A stretch of DNA of 64,000 nucleotides from Trichocoleus desertorum ATA4-8-CV12. GTDB taxonomy: Bacteria; Cyanobacteriota; Cyanobacteriia; FACHB-46. The notes beneath the pieces are model-generated. The model saw only the letters and a program-made list of their open reading frames with translations, was not told where the DNA came from and did not search any database. The position numbers and the translations under genes were made by a program. Below are positions 1-9,687 of the stretch, in pieces. The DNA lies in NCBI GenBank assembly GCA_019358975.1, contig JAHHIL010000013.1, forward strand, positions 46,637 through 110,636. The letters run 5' to 3'. Every line of letters begins with the position of its first letter. The first letter of the stretch is position 1.

Positions 1-557
1 TTCTCAGCGGACTCAACCTCAGTAGCCGTGCCCTCTATACACTCGCGGATGCCAAGTTCTTCCAGCTGTTTCCCGAACAACAGGGGCAAGATTTTGTTAA
101 TCAACCGATTGGTCAGCTCTGGCACGCGATCGCGGCGGACGAGCTAAAAGCAGTGCTAGCAAAAACCAGTCTAGAAGAAATCCAGTTTGCTAAAGGCTCA
201 TTTAGTCAGCAGGTTAGTGGAACTCTCGCTCCCGGTGAAGGCAAAGCTTATATTGCCCGACTTTCTCAAAATCAACTCATTCGGTTGAGCCTGCAAGCGG
301 ATCAAAATACCCTACTCTCTATTTACCCCCCTACCAGCTCTCAACCCCCATTGCTGGAAAACTCTGCTGAAACCACTTGGTCGGGTAAGTTGGCCCAAGA
401 TGGCTATTACGAATTTGTGGTAGTCTCAGGCGCGTCATCGCCTGTGACGTTTCAACTAAGCTTGGCGGCGGATAACGTCATCTCTACCCCTCCTAGCCCT
501 GTTTCAGCGCCGCCTTCTCCCTCCCCTGACTCAGAACCAACCCCACCAGCACCTTAA
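1..557 (+). CDS. C-terminal part of a serine/threonine-kinase-family protein (5' end outside window)
   Basis: The reading frame is open from base 3 with no start before the window edge, so this is the tail of a longer gene. It encodes a helical segment around ADAKFFQLFPEQQ, then a beta-rich domain with motifs PGEGKAYIA, LLSIYPP, WSGKL and GYYEFVVVS, and ends in a Pro/Ser-rich tail. The same order and motifs form the C-terminus of the next gene, 122 bp downstream on the same strand, so the two are tandem paralogues. In cyanobacteria this C-terminal module usually follows a protein kinase domain and a membrane segment; the beta part resembles pre-peptidase C-terminal (PPC-like) domains. Whether the missing N-terminus is an active kinase cannot be seen. 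A GTG or ATG inside the frame is not evidence of a start, because the homology runs upstream of both. Confidence 0.8.
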   Translation, partial: LSGLNLSSRALYTLADAKFFQLFPEQQGQDFVNQPIGQLWHAIAADELKAVLAKTSLEEIQFAKGSFSQQVSGTLAPGEGKAYIARLSQNQLIRLSLQADQNTLLSIYPPTSSQPPLLENSAETTWSGKLAQDGYYEFVVVSGASSPVTFQLSLAADNVISTPPSPVSAPPSPSPDSEPTPPAP

Positions 558-679
558 GTTTTTGCTGAAAATTCTACAAAAGCAGAAATAAAGTTACTAC
601 AAGCTTAAGATCCTCCCAACAGTTAGTTGGGTAGAGTTATGAGACTCTCTATGATTTGAGTGAAGTCTACCCGTGATCT

Positions 680-2758
680 ATGCAGCCATCCCTTTCTCTA
701 GGCACCATTTTGCCAGGGCGATATCACTTGATCGACCTGCTGGAGCAAGGTATCTATCTGGCCGAAGATCAAACTCGGTTTAATGAGCTGTATCTGTTGC
801 AAGAGTTCAGGCAGCGTCATCCTGGCGCTTACTCACTCGAAGTCATTCGGGGAGTCTTTCAACAAGAAGCAGCAGTGCTTTACGAATTGCAGCATCCTCA
901 GATTCCTCGGTTTCGCGGCATCATCACGTATGCCGATTCCTTCTTTGTGGTGCAAGAGTATGTTGAGGGGGCCACTTGTCAAGCATGGCTGGAGGAGCGG
1001 TTAACCCAGAACCAGGCTTTCTCAGAAGCAGAAGTGATGCAGTTGCTTTGGCATGTGCTGCCTGTATTGCTGCATGTTCACAGTCGAGGCATTATTCATG
1101 GCAATCTCTCTCCAGCCAGCATTCTGATTCGGCAACGAGATGGCGCACCGATACTGACCAATTTCGGCTTAATTCGGGAAATCGCTACTGACTTAGAACT
1201 TTATTATCCTGGCCCTAGGAGGCATCTCAGCCCATCTGGCTACCTGCCTAAAGAACAACTGCAATCTGGCACAGTTTATCGCAACAGCGATCTCTATGCC
1301 TTAGCTGCGACGGCGGTTGTCTTACTCACAGGCCAGGAACCTCGCATGCTCTACAATTCCCGGCGACAACTGTGGTCCTGGGAGTCTTGGGCGACGGTTT
1401 CACCAGGGTTCGCTCAGATTCTCAGTCGCATGCTGAGTGCCAAGCCGCAAACTCGCTATGCTTCAGCAGGTAAAGTGATTCGCGCCTTGCAAGCTCTGTT
1501 TGTCCAACCCATTTACATTCCCTCACCTTCTACCCTGGCGCTAGCTCCCCAACACAACAACCCGCCGCCTGTAGTAGCACCAGAACCAGCGTTAACAGCG
1601 CTAGAGCCAGAGCTAGCCCCTGAGCCAAAATTAAATTCAGAGCTAGTGCCAAGCTCAGCACCAGAGCTAGCGGCAGAATTAGCACCCGAATTAGCACCAG
1701 AAGTACAATCTTTTATTCCTCTATCAGACCTGACAGAAGAGGAAAGTGAGATTACTTGGATGGGTTCAGCTCTAGCAGTAGCCGCACTGTTACTCACTTT
1801 ATTAGTGATGGGGATACTCGCTGGAACGGCTTGGCGATCGCTACGGCAAATGCAGCAAGCCCGCTCAGATTCCTCCGCCCCTACGGTGGTGCAAGCAGCG
1901 GCTCAGTCCCGCACTGCCACCAAATCTTCAGCCGCTCCTAGCCCAACTCCTAAGTCCGAGAATGACATTCATGCAGCTTTGCGCGATCGCCGTCGGCGTT
2001 TGGGGGTGAACTATGACCTCTTTGTGCATTTAGTTGATACGGTTTTTTACACAGAACACTCAGAACTCAACGACCGTCGTCTCAGCTTCGAGCCATCCGA
2101 TCGAGCGTTGCGCCGCGAGTGGAATGCCACGGCAGAAAAACTACTCAATAAGCTAGAAACCCTTAGCGAAGAGTCCCGCAATCGCTTAGGACGCTACAGT
2201 CAGCAAGACTATGACCAGTGGGTAATGGGCCTAGAGCGCCAACGTCTCAGCCGTCCGACCTTTGCCCAGTTGGTGGATGCCAAGTTCTATCATCTGTTTC
2301 CAGAGCAACAAGAGCGCTATTTAGACCCCAACCGATTTGGTCAGGTCTGGTACGCGATCGCGGAGGAAACCTTCAAAGCGATCCAAGCAGGCTCTGCCTT
2401 TTCTATGCTCCAGCTTGGCCCTAAAAACCCTAGCCAAACCTTGACAGCCACTCTCAAGCCTGGGGAAGGCAAAGTTTACGTGGCCAATTTAAGCCAAGGG
2501 CAGACGATCCAAGTCGCCTTGCAAGCTCCGAGTAAAGGCACCCGGTTGTCTATTTATTCTCCCGATCGCCGTTCCGCTGGTGCTCAAGCGCTGATTAACG
2601 ACACACCCAAAACGAGTTGGTCGGGCACGCTACCCCGTCCTGGCTACTACGAAATTGTGATTCTTTCTAATTCACCCGAAATTATTCGTTATCAACTCAA
2701 TCTAACCCTCCAATCTCAGACCGCCACGCCTCCTAACGAACCATCCTTTGACGGGTAA
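680..2758 (+). CDS. Membrane-anchored pseudokinase with PPC-like C-terminal domain
   Basis: 692 residues. A protein-kinase fold spans about residues 14-270, a Pro/Glu/Leu-Ala repeat linker 295-345, one membrane helix about 361-385, and a C-terminal periplasmic or lumenal module like that of the upstream gene. All three catalytic landmarks are altered: the strand-3 lysine position reads LYLLQEF (Gln41), the HRD loop reads HGNLSP (140-145, Asp to Asn), and DFG reads NFG (161-163). The glycine loop is also reduced. It should therefore not phosphorylate substrates; a role as scaffold, sensor or allosteric partner of the upstream paralogue is inference. The ATG at 680 has no strong Shine-Dalgarno, but the N-terminal LPGRYHLIDLL is where family members begin. 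The 3' end overlaps the convergent gene by 26 bp. Confidence 0.85.
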   Translation: MQPSLSLGTILPGRYHLIDLLEQGIYLAEDQTRFNELYLLQEFRQRHPGAYSLEVIRGVFQQEAAVLYELQHPQIPRFRGIITYADSFFVVQEYVEGATCQAWLEERLTQNQAFSEAEVMQLLWHVLPVLLHVHSRGIIHGNLSPASILIRQRDGAPILTNFGLIREIATDLELYYPGPRRHLSPSGYLPKEQLQSGTVYRNSDLYALAATAVVLLTGQEPRMLYNSRRQLWSWESWATVSPGFAQILSRMLSAKPQTRYASAGKVIRALQALFVQPIYIPSPSTLALAPQHNNPPPVVAPEPALTALEPELAPEPKLNSELVPSSAPELAAELAPELAPEVQSFIPLSDLTEEESEITWMGSALAVAALLLTLLVMGILAGTAWRSLRQMQQARSDSSAPTVVQAAAQSRTATKSSAAPSPTPKSENDIHAALRDRRRRLGVNYDLFVHLVDTVFYTEHSELNDRRLSFEPSDRALRREWNATAEKLLNKLETLSEESRNRLGRYSQQDYDQWVMGLERQRLSRPTFAQLVDAKFYHLFPEQQERYLDPNRFGQVWYAIAEETFKAIQAGSAFSMLQLGPKNPSQTLTATLKPGEGKVYVANLSQGQTIQVALQAPSKGTRLSIYSPDRRSAGAQALINDTPKTSWSGTLPRPGYYEIVILSNSPEIIRYQLNLTLQSQTATPPNEPSFDG

Positions 2759-3389
2759 CAACGCGGTTAATCGGTGGATTGTTGGCCATAGAGTAAGCCA
2801 TATTCAAAATATTTTGCCGCTCTCCTGAAAAGAAACTCACGGTGTACACTAAGCCATTTTGTTCCCAGATCACAGAAGAAAATCGAGAGGCAGGTTTAAG
2901 GCTAGAGCCTGGTAAGAAATGACCCTGCACTCCTTCTGCCAACTTAATCGGAGCCGCCGCAGCTTGATGTTTTTTTAGTTCGATCTGAGCACTTTCTGAG
3001 TTTTTACTCTCTACCGAGAAGCTGCCGATCAAGCAAGGCTGAGGGCCAATATCGCAAGTGAACAGCCCCACGGTCATACCAGGAGGCGACTGGGACGGAA
3101 ACACTTTAACAATGAGTTCATCAATAAAATCTTGATCTCCTGGGCCACTCAAACTAATTTGCGATGGCAGACGCATGACCAAATTTGGCGGCAAAGTCTG
3201 GCTGATCTGATCTAGATGGGGTCTAAAAATATCGGCAGGCACAGCAGCAGCTTTAGGGGAACTGCCACCCACCACTAAAGCCGCAGATAAAGCAGCAGAG
3301 GCAACTAAGCAGTAGCGACGCAATCGGCGGTAGATCACCGGAACTCCTGGCACTCCAAAGAAAAATTGGGCTAGCAGTGACAAACTCAC
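2733..3389 (-). CDS. Exported protein of unknown function
   Basis: 218 residues. A basic stretch (YRRLRRY, about 20-26) is followed by a hydrophobic segment and an Ala-rich cleavage-like region (SSPKAAAVPA), so a signal peptide is likely, perhaps from a start slightly downstream of the one given. The mature part has no motif I recognise; it contains two cysteines close together (TCDIGPQPC) that could form a disulfide, and ends in a basic segment. The gene is convergent with the pseudokinase gene and overlaps its last 26 bp. Cyanobacteria commonly carry single-copy exported proteins of this size, but I cannot name a family. Confidence 0.65.
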   Translation of the reverse strand: MSLSLLAQFFFGVPGVPVIYRRLRRYCLVASAALSAALVVGGSSPKAAAVPADIFRPHLDQISQTLPPNLVMRLPSQISLSGPGDQDFIDELIVKVFPSQSPPGMTVGLFTCDIGPQPCLIGSFSVESKNSESAQIELKKHQAAAAPIKLAEGVQGHFLPGSSLKPASRFSSVIWEQNGLVYTVSFFSGERQNILNMAYSMANNPPINRVVTRQRMVR

Positions 3390-3530
3390 ATCACCTTCAG
3401 GATGCCGATGCGATCGCTGAAGATGGCCTCAGATATTGTGGGCCAATTCTCGCGGTTTCTTAGCATGCTGCTGAGAAAAATATAGATTTCACAACAGATT
3501 GCAACTAATTGGCACGTAACGGGTCTAGGC

Positions 3531-3830
3531 TCACACACTTCTAGGATGAAATCGAGGATGTAATAGTGGCTCAACCGCATACCCTGAGCGCAAATGCTCG
3601 TTCACAACAACTGGGACATCGCTAGGTTGGACTCGGCAATACCAAACCTCATCGGGTACCACTCGCACATTCGGCCCCATATTGCACTGACCTAGGCAAC
3701 CACTCGCTTGAATATCGGCCTCAGGAACCAGATTGGCTTGAAACGCTGCCAAAACTTGGGCCGAGCCTCTGGCTAGACAGTTCTGATATTGACAAACTAA
3801 AACTTGACGCTGACCTGCCGCATCTTCCAA
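3531..3830 (-). CDS. Thioredoxin-like [2Fe-2S] ferredoxin (COG3411-type)
   Basis: 99 residues. It carries the four-cysteine pattern of the thioredoxin-fold 2Fe-2S proteins: Cys13 and Cys18 in VCQYQNC, then the pair in SGCLGQCNMGPNV, followed by the typical VVPDEVWYCRV strand. Related domains are NuoE and the hydrogenase HoxE; stand-alone cyanobacterial copies are small soluble electron carriers. It lies downstream of the COG0523 metallochaperone on the same strand, but a strong terminator hairpin (3841-3903) sits between them, so it is probably transcribed separately or by limited read-through. The electron partner cannot be told from sequence. Confidence 0.8.
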   Translation of the reverse strand: MEDAAGQRQVLVCQYQNCLARGSAQVLAAFQANLVPEADIQASGCLGQCNMGPNVRVVPDEVWYCRVQPSDVPVVVNEHLRSGYAVEPLLHPRFHPRSV

Positions 3831-3840
3831 CTAAAAAATT

Positions 3841-3903
3841 CCCCGTGCTGTTTCCCCATTCTAGAAAAGCTACAAATTCTCTAGCCTAGGGAAAAGCACG
3901 GGG
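3841..3903 (-). terminator. Rho-independent terminator of the COG0523 gene
   Basis: Bases 3841-3849 (CCCCGTGCT) pair perfectly with 3895-3903, and 3851-3856 (TTTCCC) with 3889-3894, separated by one bulged G. Read on the minus strand the hairpin is followed at once by AATTTTTTAG. It lies 45 bp past the stop of the metallochaperone gene and ends just before the start of the ferredoxin gene. Confidence 0.8.
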
Positions 3904-3947
3904 ATTTCAAAAGTCAGCGATCGCTCAACTTTGCTAGCTGGCGTTAA

Positions 3948-5126
3948 TTACTTACCAAACCCTCGACCCCGGTTAGTAGAAGGCATGCAGAGGCACTTTT
4001 CCAGTTGCGATCGCAGAGCATCGTGATCTAAGTCTTGGCCGATCAGCACCAACTGGTTTTTGGGCTGGCCGTTCCAGGTGTCATCTTCGAGCGAGAAACG
4101 CTTGCCACTGAGGTGAAACACATGACGTTTGGGGCTTTCGTCAAACCAGAGGATGCCTTTAGCCCGGAAGATACCAGCAGGTAATTGACTATCTAGAAAG
4201 TGTTGGAACTTCTTAATCGCAAAGGGTTTGTCGCTCTGGAAAGATAGAGAGGTAAAGCCATCATTCTCTAAGTGGTGCGAGTGATGGTCGTGATCATGGT
4301 GATCGTGAGTGCATTGACCATGATCATGATCGCAAGCTGAGTGATCGTCATGAGCCTGATGATCGTGGTGGTCGTGATGATCGTGCTCAGCATGGTCATG
4401 ATGGTGATCATGGTCATGATGGTGGTCGTGGTGATGATCTTGGTTTGGTTCGGGCTCGCTGGGGTTGAAATATTTGTCCGATTCAAACAGACCCACACTC
4501 AGAATCAGAGGCAGGGCCACTTGGGACTTAGTGGTTCGCAGAATTCGAGCGTCTTTCTTCACGTCCCGAATCTTTAGCTCTAGAGCATCCGCATCGGCTT
4601 CATCCACCAAGTCAACCTTGTTGAGCAGGATGATGTCGCCGTAAGCAATCTGGTTGTAAGCGGCTTCGCTGTTGAACAAATCCAGGCTGTAGTTTTCGGC
4701 ATCAACTACCGTCACAATCGAATCGAGGCGGGTCAAGTCGCGCAGTTCTGTACCCAAAAAAGTTAGCGCTACAGGTAGTGGATCGGCTAAGCCAGTGGTT
4801 TCAACTACCAGATAATCTACGCGCTCTTGCCGTTCTAGAATTTTGTAAACGGCTTCTAGCAAGTCGTTGTTGATGGTGCAGCAAATACAACCGTTGCTGA
4901 GTTCCACCATGTCATCGCCTGTTTTCACAATCAGCTCGTTGTCGATGCCGATTTCACCAAACTCATTCACCAGAACTGCAGTTTTCACCCCCTGCTGATT
5001 GGTCAGGATATGGTTTAGCAGCGTCGTCTTACCACTACCGAGGAAGCCAGTAATGATCGTGACTGGCAGACCATGCTTGGGGGCATCCATTGCCTGAATT
5101 TGAGCGGGATCAGTGGCTGATTGCAT
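3948..5126 (-). CDS. COG0523 (CobW/G3E) GTPase metallochaperone with histidine-rich insert
   Basis: 392 residues. Walker A is GFLGSGKT (27-34), the metal-binding CXCC motif is GCICC (79-83) and the base-specificity motif is NKVD (169-172); a CobW C-terminal domain follows. These define the G3E GTPases that hand metal ions, often zinc, to target enzymes. Between the two domains lies an extreme His/Asp-rich stretch, about residues 231-285, with two cysteines, which should bind several Zn, Ni or Co ions. I see no clear Zur-type operator upstream (5127-5362), so zinc control is not shown. The His codon run makes other frames look open on both strands; those are shadows. The exact metal is unknown. 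Confidence 0.92.
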   Translation of the reverse strand: MQSATDPAQIQAMDAPKHGLPVTIITGFLGSGKTTLLNHILTNQQGVKTAVLVNEFGEIGIDNELIVKTGDDMVELSNGCICCTINNDLLEAVYKILERQERVDYLVVETTGLADPLPVALTFLGTELRDLTRLDSIVTVVDAENYSLDLFNSEAAYNQIAYGDIILLNKVDLVDEADADALELKIRDVKKDARILRTTKSQVALPLILSVGLFESDKYFNPSEPEPNQDHHHDHHHDHDHHHDHAEHDHHDHHDHQAHDDHSACDHDHGQCTHDHHDHDHHSHHLENDGFTSLSFQSDKPFAIKKFQHFLDSQLPAGIFRAKGILWFDESPKRHVFHLSGKRFSLEDDTWNGQPKNQLVLIGQDLDHDALRSQLEKCLCMPSTNRGRGFGK

Positions 5127-5362
5127 AGCGTGACTAGTCAGTAATTGCTAGAACAAGAGTTTTTTGAATTCGAAGCAACCTCAACATTTAGCGTGAGTGT
5201 AACGAAGTCTCAAGCCGATGTTGGGCCATCTCCCATATTAGGCGATCGCTCTGGCGAATGACTGGTTAAGCGATCGCCTTTCTCAAATCAGAGCGCTGTG
5301 CCTAGTACCCTAGTAGAATCAAAATGTTTAGCCTTACGTCCCTCAAACATCCCTAGTTCACA

Positions 5363-6883
5363 ATGCCCCTAACGCTCTACAACAGCCTCACCCGTCGCAA
5401 GGAACCTTTTGAGCCGATTGAACCTAGTAAGGTGCGGATGTATTGCTGTGGCGTAACGGTGTACGACTACTGCCACCTGGGTCATGCTCGTTCTTACATT
5501 GTTTGGGATACGGTGCGGCGTTATTTGCAATGGCGTGGCTTTGACGTGCGCTACGTGCAAAACTTCACCGACATTGATGACAAGATTCTCAACCGGGCAC
5601 GGGAGCAGGGCGTTTCTCCGCGAGAAATTGCGGATCGCTACACCGAAGCTTACCTGGAAGACATGGCGCGGCTGAACATTCTCGAAGCTGATGAGTATCC
5701 CCGTGCCACCCATACCCTTGATGGCATCAAGCGCTTGATTCATGAGCTAGAGCAAAAGGGGTTTGCCTATGCAGCGGATGGCGATGTCTACTACAAGGTG
5801 CGGCAGTTTTCGGAGTACGGCAAACTCTCTGGGCGCAAGCTAGATGACATGCAAGCTGGGGCTAGTGGCCGTGTCGAAGTGTCAGTAGAGGAGCAGAAAA
5901 AGCAAGACCCCTTTGACTTTGCCCTGTGGAAGGCAGCGAAACCAGGTGAGGAATTTTGGGAGTCTCCTTGGGGTCAAGGTCGTCCGGGATGGCATATCGA
6001 GTGCTCGGCGATGGTTCGGGAACACTTGGGCGACACAATCGACATCCACGTGGGCGGTGCCGACCTAGTCTTCCCCCACCACGAAAATGAGATTGCCCAG
6101 TCGGAAGCAGCGACAAGCCACCCCTTAGCGCATTACTGGCTCCACAACGGCATGGTAAATGTGGGCGGCGAGAAAATGTCCAAATCCTTGGGCAACTTCA
6201 CCACGATTCGGCAAATGTTGGATCATGGCCTGAATGCTATGGTGTTGCGGCTATTTGTTTTACAGGCGCACTACCGCAAACCCATTGACTTTACCGATGA
6301 AGCGATCGCCTCTGCTAACAACAGTTGGGACACACTGAAAGAAGGATTGTTATTCGGCTATCAATACGGGGAGCAACTGAACTGGCCCGATCGCCAAGAT
6401 TCTGACTTTGGGAATTCCGCCAACATGCGGATTGATATTGAGAGTGATCCTGTGCAACGCTTTCAGACAGCAATGGATGACGACTTTAACACCCCTGGAG
6501 GCGTCGCCGTTTTGTTCGAACTTGCCAAAGATCTACGCCGTGAAGGCAACCTCCTAATTCATCAAGGTGAAACAAAGCTCGACTCTCAAACGTTGAGACA
6601 AAAGTGGCAGACTTTAGTGGTACTAGCTCAGGTTTTGGGTTTAGAGATCCGTCCACAAGCCATGCCGACCGAATTCGGTTCAGGTCAAGAATCGGATTCT
6701 GGCATTGAGTTAAGTCCCTCTGGCCTAACGAATGCAGAAATCGAGCAACTCATCCAACAAAGGCAGGAGGCTCGCAAGGCCAAAAACTTTGGGGAGAGCG
6801 ATCGCATTCGGGATGAGTTAAAAGCCCAAGGAATCACTTTAGTGGATCAACTGGGTGGCGTCACAACCTGGCACCACAGCTAG
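5363..6883 (+). CDS. cysS: Cysteinyl-tRNA synthetase
   Basis: 506 residues, full length for the family. The class I signature HIGH appears as HLGH (38-41) and KMSKS lies at about 271-275 (EKMSKSLGN). Zinc-ligand candidates are Cys29, the Cys in GWHIECSAM and the HHENE segment. It charges tRNA-Cys in the cytoplasm. The C-terminal part has a short acidic insertion before the conserved [14 protein letters not shown] helix. The ATG start fits the conserved [11 protein letters not shown] opening. It is transcribed alone, divergently from the metallochaperone gene across 236 bp. Confidence 0.97.
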   Translation: MPLTLYNSLTRRKEPFEPIEPSKVRMYCCGVTVYDYCHLGHARSYIVWDTVRRYLQWRGFDVRYVQNFTDIDDKILNRAREQGVSPREIADRYTEAYLEDMARLNILEADEYPRATHTLDGIKRLIHELEQKGFAYAADGDVYYKVRQFSEYGKLSGRKLDDMQAGASGRVEVSVEEQKKQDPFDFALWKAAKPGEEFWESPWGQGRPGWHIECSAMVREHLGDTIDIHVGGADLVFPHHENEIAQSEAATSHPLAHYWLHNGMVNVGGEKMSKSLGNFTTIRQMLDHGLNAMVLRLFVLQAHYRKPIDFTDEAIASANNSWDTLKEGLLFGYQYGEQLNWPDRQDSDFGNSANMRIDIESDPVQRFQTAMDDDFNTPGGVAVLFELAKDLRREGNLLIHQGETKLDSQTLRQKWQTLVVLAQVLGLEIRPQAMPTEFGSGQESDSGIELSPSGLTNAEIEQLIQQRQEARKAKNFGESDRIRDELKAQGITLVDQLGGVTTWHHS

Positions 6884-7069
6884 TATTTCACTACGTTGAT
6901 TTTGCTAGTTAGGGTTGGGGGTCAGGTGAAGCCAGTCTTACAAATCCAATAGGGAAACACTAGCAACCAGTGTTAAAGCCGAGCAGGGAGGGGCAGCCAT
7001 GAGGTTTCCTCTCCTCATCCATTGCTTTTGTGATTTTGCTCAAAGTTAAGCGCTATTTAACAACAAACG

Positions 7070-8509
7070 ATGATATCTGAACTTTCAAGGGCGATCGCGG
7101 CTCTAGATATTCCCGCTGATTGGATAGGTCTGCGAGCCGTTAAAGACACTTCCTCAACTTATGCCGTCCGTGATGGCAAACCTGAAGCCAACGGCAAATC
7201 TCTGACCCAAGGCGTCATGGTAGAAGTGTTGGTAAATGGTCAACTGGGCTATGGAGCTACCAATTCTCTAAAGCTAGAAAGTTTGCAAGCGGCAGCCAAA
7301 ACTGCTTACCAGCAAGCTTTTACGGCTAGTGAATGGTCGATTCACCCCACCACAGTGGCAGAACGGCCTAAAGTGGTCGGGCAATATACGTCACCGTTTC
7401 TAAAACCCTTTCAATCTCTAACAGCTGGGGAAATTAACGAGGTGCTGGTCAAGCTCTGTCAGACCCTGAAGATATCTGATCAGATCGTGCAAACCAGTGC
7501 CGCCGCCCATACCAGAGAAATCGAAACTTGGTTTGTCAGCAGCAATGGCTCTGAGGTTTATCAAAAATTCCTCACTTTGGCGACCGACTACGCTGCAACC
7601 GCTCAAGCAGGCGCGATCGTGCAACGGCGCAGTCATAATGGCTGGTTAGCCCACTGTTCTCAGGGCGGGATGGAACTGTTTTTAACTCCTGAACTATGGG
7701 ATGAAGTCAAGCAGGTGGGGGAGCAAGCCGTGGAGTTGCTGAGTGCTGAAGAATGCCCAACCACGGCTACGACGCTGGTTCTCGATCCAGACCAAATGCT
7801 GTTACAAATTCATGAAAGCGTGGGGCATCCGCTAGAACTCGATCGCATCTTAGGAGATGAGCGAAATTATGCCGGGGGCAGTTTCGTCAAACCAAAGGAT
7901 TTTGGGCATTTGGTTTACGGTTCACCGCTGATGAATATCACCTTTGACCCCACGGTTCCGGGTGAGTTTTCTAGCTACAGCTTTGACGATACTGGCGTGC
8001 CTGCGACCCGTGAGTATGTGATCCGCGAGGGTGTGTTAGAGCGTGGTCTAGGAAGTCTAGAAAGCCAAGCTCGACTGGGGCTACCAGGGGTGGCTTGCGC
8101 ACGAGCTACTTCTTGGAATCGTCCGGCGATCGATCGCATGGCGAACCTAAATTTAGAACCGGGGAATGCCAGCTTTGAGGAGGTCATCGGCAACATTGAA
8201 CATGGGATTTACATGCAATCTAACCGTTCTTGGTCGATTGATGACCAGCGGCACAAATTCCAATTTGGTTGCGAATACGCCAGGTTGATTGAGAACGGTC
8301 AACTTACCAAGACTCTACGCAATCCCAACTACCGGGGAACGACACCCGAATTTTGGCGGAGCTTGTCTCAAGTGGGCGATCGCTCAACCTGGAAGCTGTA
8401 TGGTTCTCCAGTCTGTGGTAAGGGTGAGCCAAATCAGACTATTTGGGTTGGGCACGCAGCCCCGGTTTGTGCCTTTGCCAATATTGAAGTGTTTGGAGGT
8501 GGCGCGTAA
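7070..8509 (+). CDS. tldD: TldD-family metalloprotease
   Basis: 479 residues. The zinc-protease motif is HESVGH (248-253) followed by PLELDR, which marks TldD rather than its partner TldE/PmbA. The TldD-TldE heterodimer degrades unfolded peptides and processes some modified peptides in other bacteria. The partner gene begins 1.3 kb downstream; the space between is occupied by an IS200/IS605-type element. The last codons read GGGA then TAA, and that TAA falls in the sequence I assign to the element's right end (GTAAAC next to the hairpin at 8514), so the insertion probably supplies the stop codon and may have changed the last few residues. Confidence 0.93.
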   Translation: MISELSRAIAALDIPADWIGLRAVKDTSSTYAVRDGKPEANGKSLTQGVMVEVLVNGQLGYGATNSLKLESLQAAAKTAYQQAFTASEWSIHPTTVAERPKVVGQYTSPFLKPFQSLTAGEINEVLVKLCQTLKISDQIVQTSAAAHTREIETWFVSSNGSEVYQKFLTLATDYAATAQAGAIVQRRSHNGWLAHCSQGGMELFLTPELWDEVKQVGEQAVELLSAEECPTTATTLVLDPDQMLLQIHESVGHPLELDRILGDERNYAGGSFVKPKDFGHLVYGSPLMNITFDPTVPGEFSSYSFDDTGVPATREYVIREGVLERGLGSLESQARLGLPGVACARATSWNRPAIDRMANLNLEPGNASFEEVIGNIEHGIYMQSNRSWSIDDQRHKFQFGCEYARLIENGQLTKTLRNPNYRGTTPEFWRSLSQVGDRSTWKLYGSPVCGKGEPNQTIWVGHAAPVCAFANIEVFGGGA

Positions 8510-8513
8510 ACTT

Positions 8514-8534
8514 CCCCGCGCTAAAGCGACGGGG
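8514..8534 (-). repeat. Right-end palindrome of the tnpB element (probable omega-RNA 3' stem)
   Basis: CCCCG pairs with CGGGG with an inner CGC/GCG and a central TAAA. It overlaps the tnpB 3' terminus. In characterised TnpB systems this end forms the 3' scaffold of the guide RNA and the guide is the flanking DNA, which here is the 3' end of tldD. A similar palindrome occurs at 63883-63903. Confidence 0.6.
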
Positions 8535-9687
8535 CTTTCAGTAGCCCTGAGACTGCCTGTTCAAGCGAGCAAAACAATCCCGAACCTCTAGGCTGCGTTA
8601 CTGACAGCCCCAAAGCAGCAATATTCAAAGCTCCATTCAGATCAGCGTCACCATGCCAGCCACAATGCCCACACTTGAATTTTTTGTCAGACCTCAAGCC
8701 AATGTGCAAGCACTGGTTACAGGTCTGGCTGGTGTAGGCAGGATTGACGGCGACAACCTCAACCCCTTCTTTAATGCCTTTGTATTCGAGGAATTGACGC
8801 AGTTGATAGAACGCCCAACTGTTAGACCGTCTCCGTTCGGTCTTACTTCTTGGTTGTTGGTTAGTTCTATCTCGAATGCCCGTCAAATTCTCGATTGCAA
8901 TAGTGGCATTGAGTTGTTTTGCCTCACGGATAATGGAGGCGCTGATGGAATGGTTCAGCCATTGCTGAAAACGTCGCTCTCTGCCCGACAGCCGTTTCAA
9001 GACCTGTCTCGCTCGTCTGCGAGTCGATCTTGTGCCCTTCGAGGCTTTGACCTGGAGAGACGTTCTAACTCTAGAAAACCTATCCCGAATGCCGTTCAAC
9101 TGCTTGCCGTCCCAACCCCTGTCGGTGCTGGTTTTAGCGATTTCGCGTCGCCCAAGATCAACACCAATCACTTTGTCAGACTTGATAGGGTCTGGAGCGG
9201 TATCGGTCAGTTGAATGTGGATATAGTGGGAGCCATCATGATGCTTGCACAGCTGGGCAGAAGTGGGTTTTCGTCCCTTCAATTTGCCTCGCTGATAATT
9301 GCCAACATTCAGCTTGATGTGTTCCCGTCCATCCAAAAGCGTCAGGCTAACCGTCCAATCCTTTTCTCTGAAAGCAAAGAGCCGCGCATCGTAATCAGCC
9401 GACGTAGGCTTGAACTGCTTAACGGGCTTGTCTTTCAGCTTGGCGGTCTTACGGCTTGCTCCGACTCTGGCACAAACTCTAACAGCTTGATTGGCGCTCA
9501 ACCCAAACTGTTCTCGCAACTGGTTGTAGACCAGACTTTGAATCGTGGTCTTGCTGGTTACGGATGGTTTAACGGTCTGATTCGCAAAATTGCAAGCATC
9601 CGCAAACGCCTTCAACAATGCGTCAATCTTGGCGCTTTGTTCAGGTGTAGGTTGAAGCTTGCAAGTCAGTGTCAGCTTTTGTTCCAT
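8521..9687 (-). CDS. tnpB: TnpB RNA-guided nuclease (OrfB of IS200/IS605 family)
   Basis: 388 residues, normal for TnpB. An N-terminal helix-turn-helix and WED-like region is followed by a split RuvC nuclease: Asp177 in GVDLGRREIA, Glu266 in AIENLTG and Asp349 in DADLNGALNIA. A C-terminal zinc ribbon has Cys323, Cys326, Cys339 and Cys342. All catalytic residues are present, so the nuclease may be active. TnpB uses a guide RNA from the element's right end to cut empty donor sites, which helps the element persist. It is antisense to the flanking tldD and pmbA genes. The frame on the opposite strand over the same bases is a shadow. Confidence 0.93.
   Translation of the reverse strand: MEQKLTLTCKLQPTPEQSAKIDALLKAFADACNFANQTVKPSVTSKTTIQSLVYNQLREQFGLSANQAVRVCARVGASRKTAKLKDKPVKQFKPTSADYDARLFAFREKDWTVSLTLLDGREHIKLNVGNYQRGKLKGRKPTSAQLCKHHDGSHYIHIQLTDTAPDPIKSDKVIGVDLGRREIAKTSTDRGWDGKQLNGIRDRFSRVRTSLQVKASKGTRSTRRRARQVLKRLSGRERRFQQWLNHSISASIIREAKQLNATIAIENLTGIRDRTNQQPRSKTERRRSNSWAFYQLRQFLEYKGIKEGVEVVAVNPAYTSQTCNQCLHIGLRSDKKFKCGHCGWHGDADLNGALNIAALGLSVTQPRGSGLFCSLEQAVSGLLKAPSL

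Noticed and set aside
3386..3580. 64-codon minus-strand frame overlapping the ferredoxin gene end
   Set aside because: No start signal, no conserved sequence, and it overlaps a real gene.
4268..4577. Met/Thr- or Val-rich open frames opposite or beside the His-rich segment
   Set aside because: They arise from the repeated His/Asp codons of the metallochaperone read in other frames.
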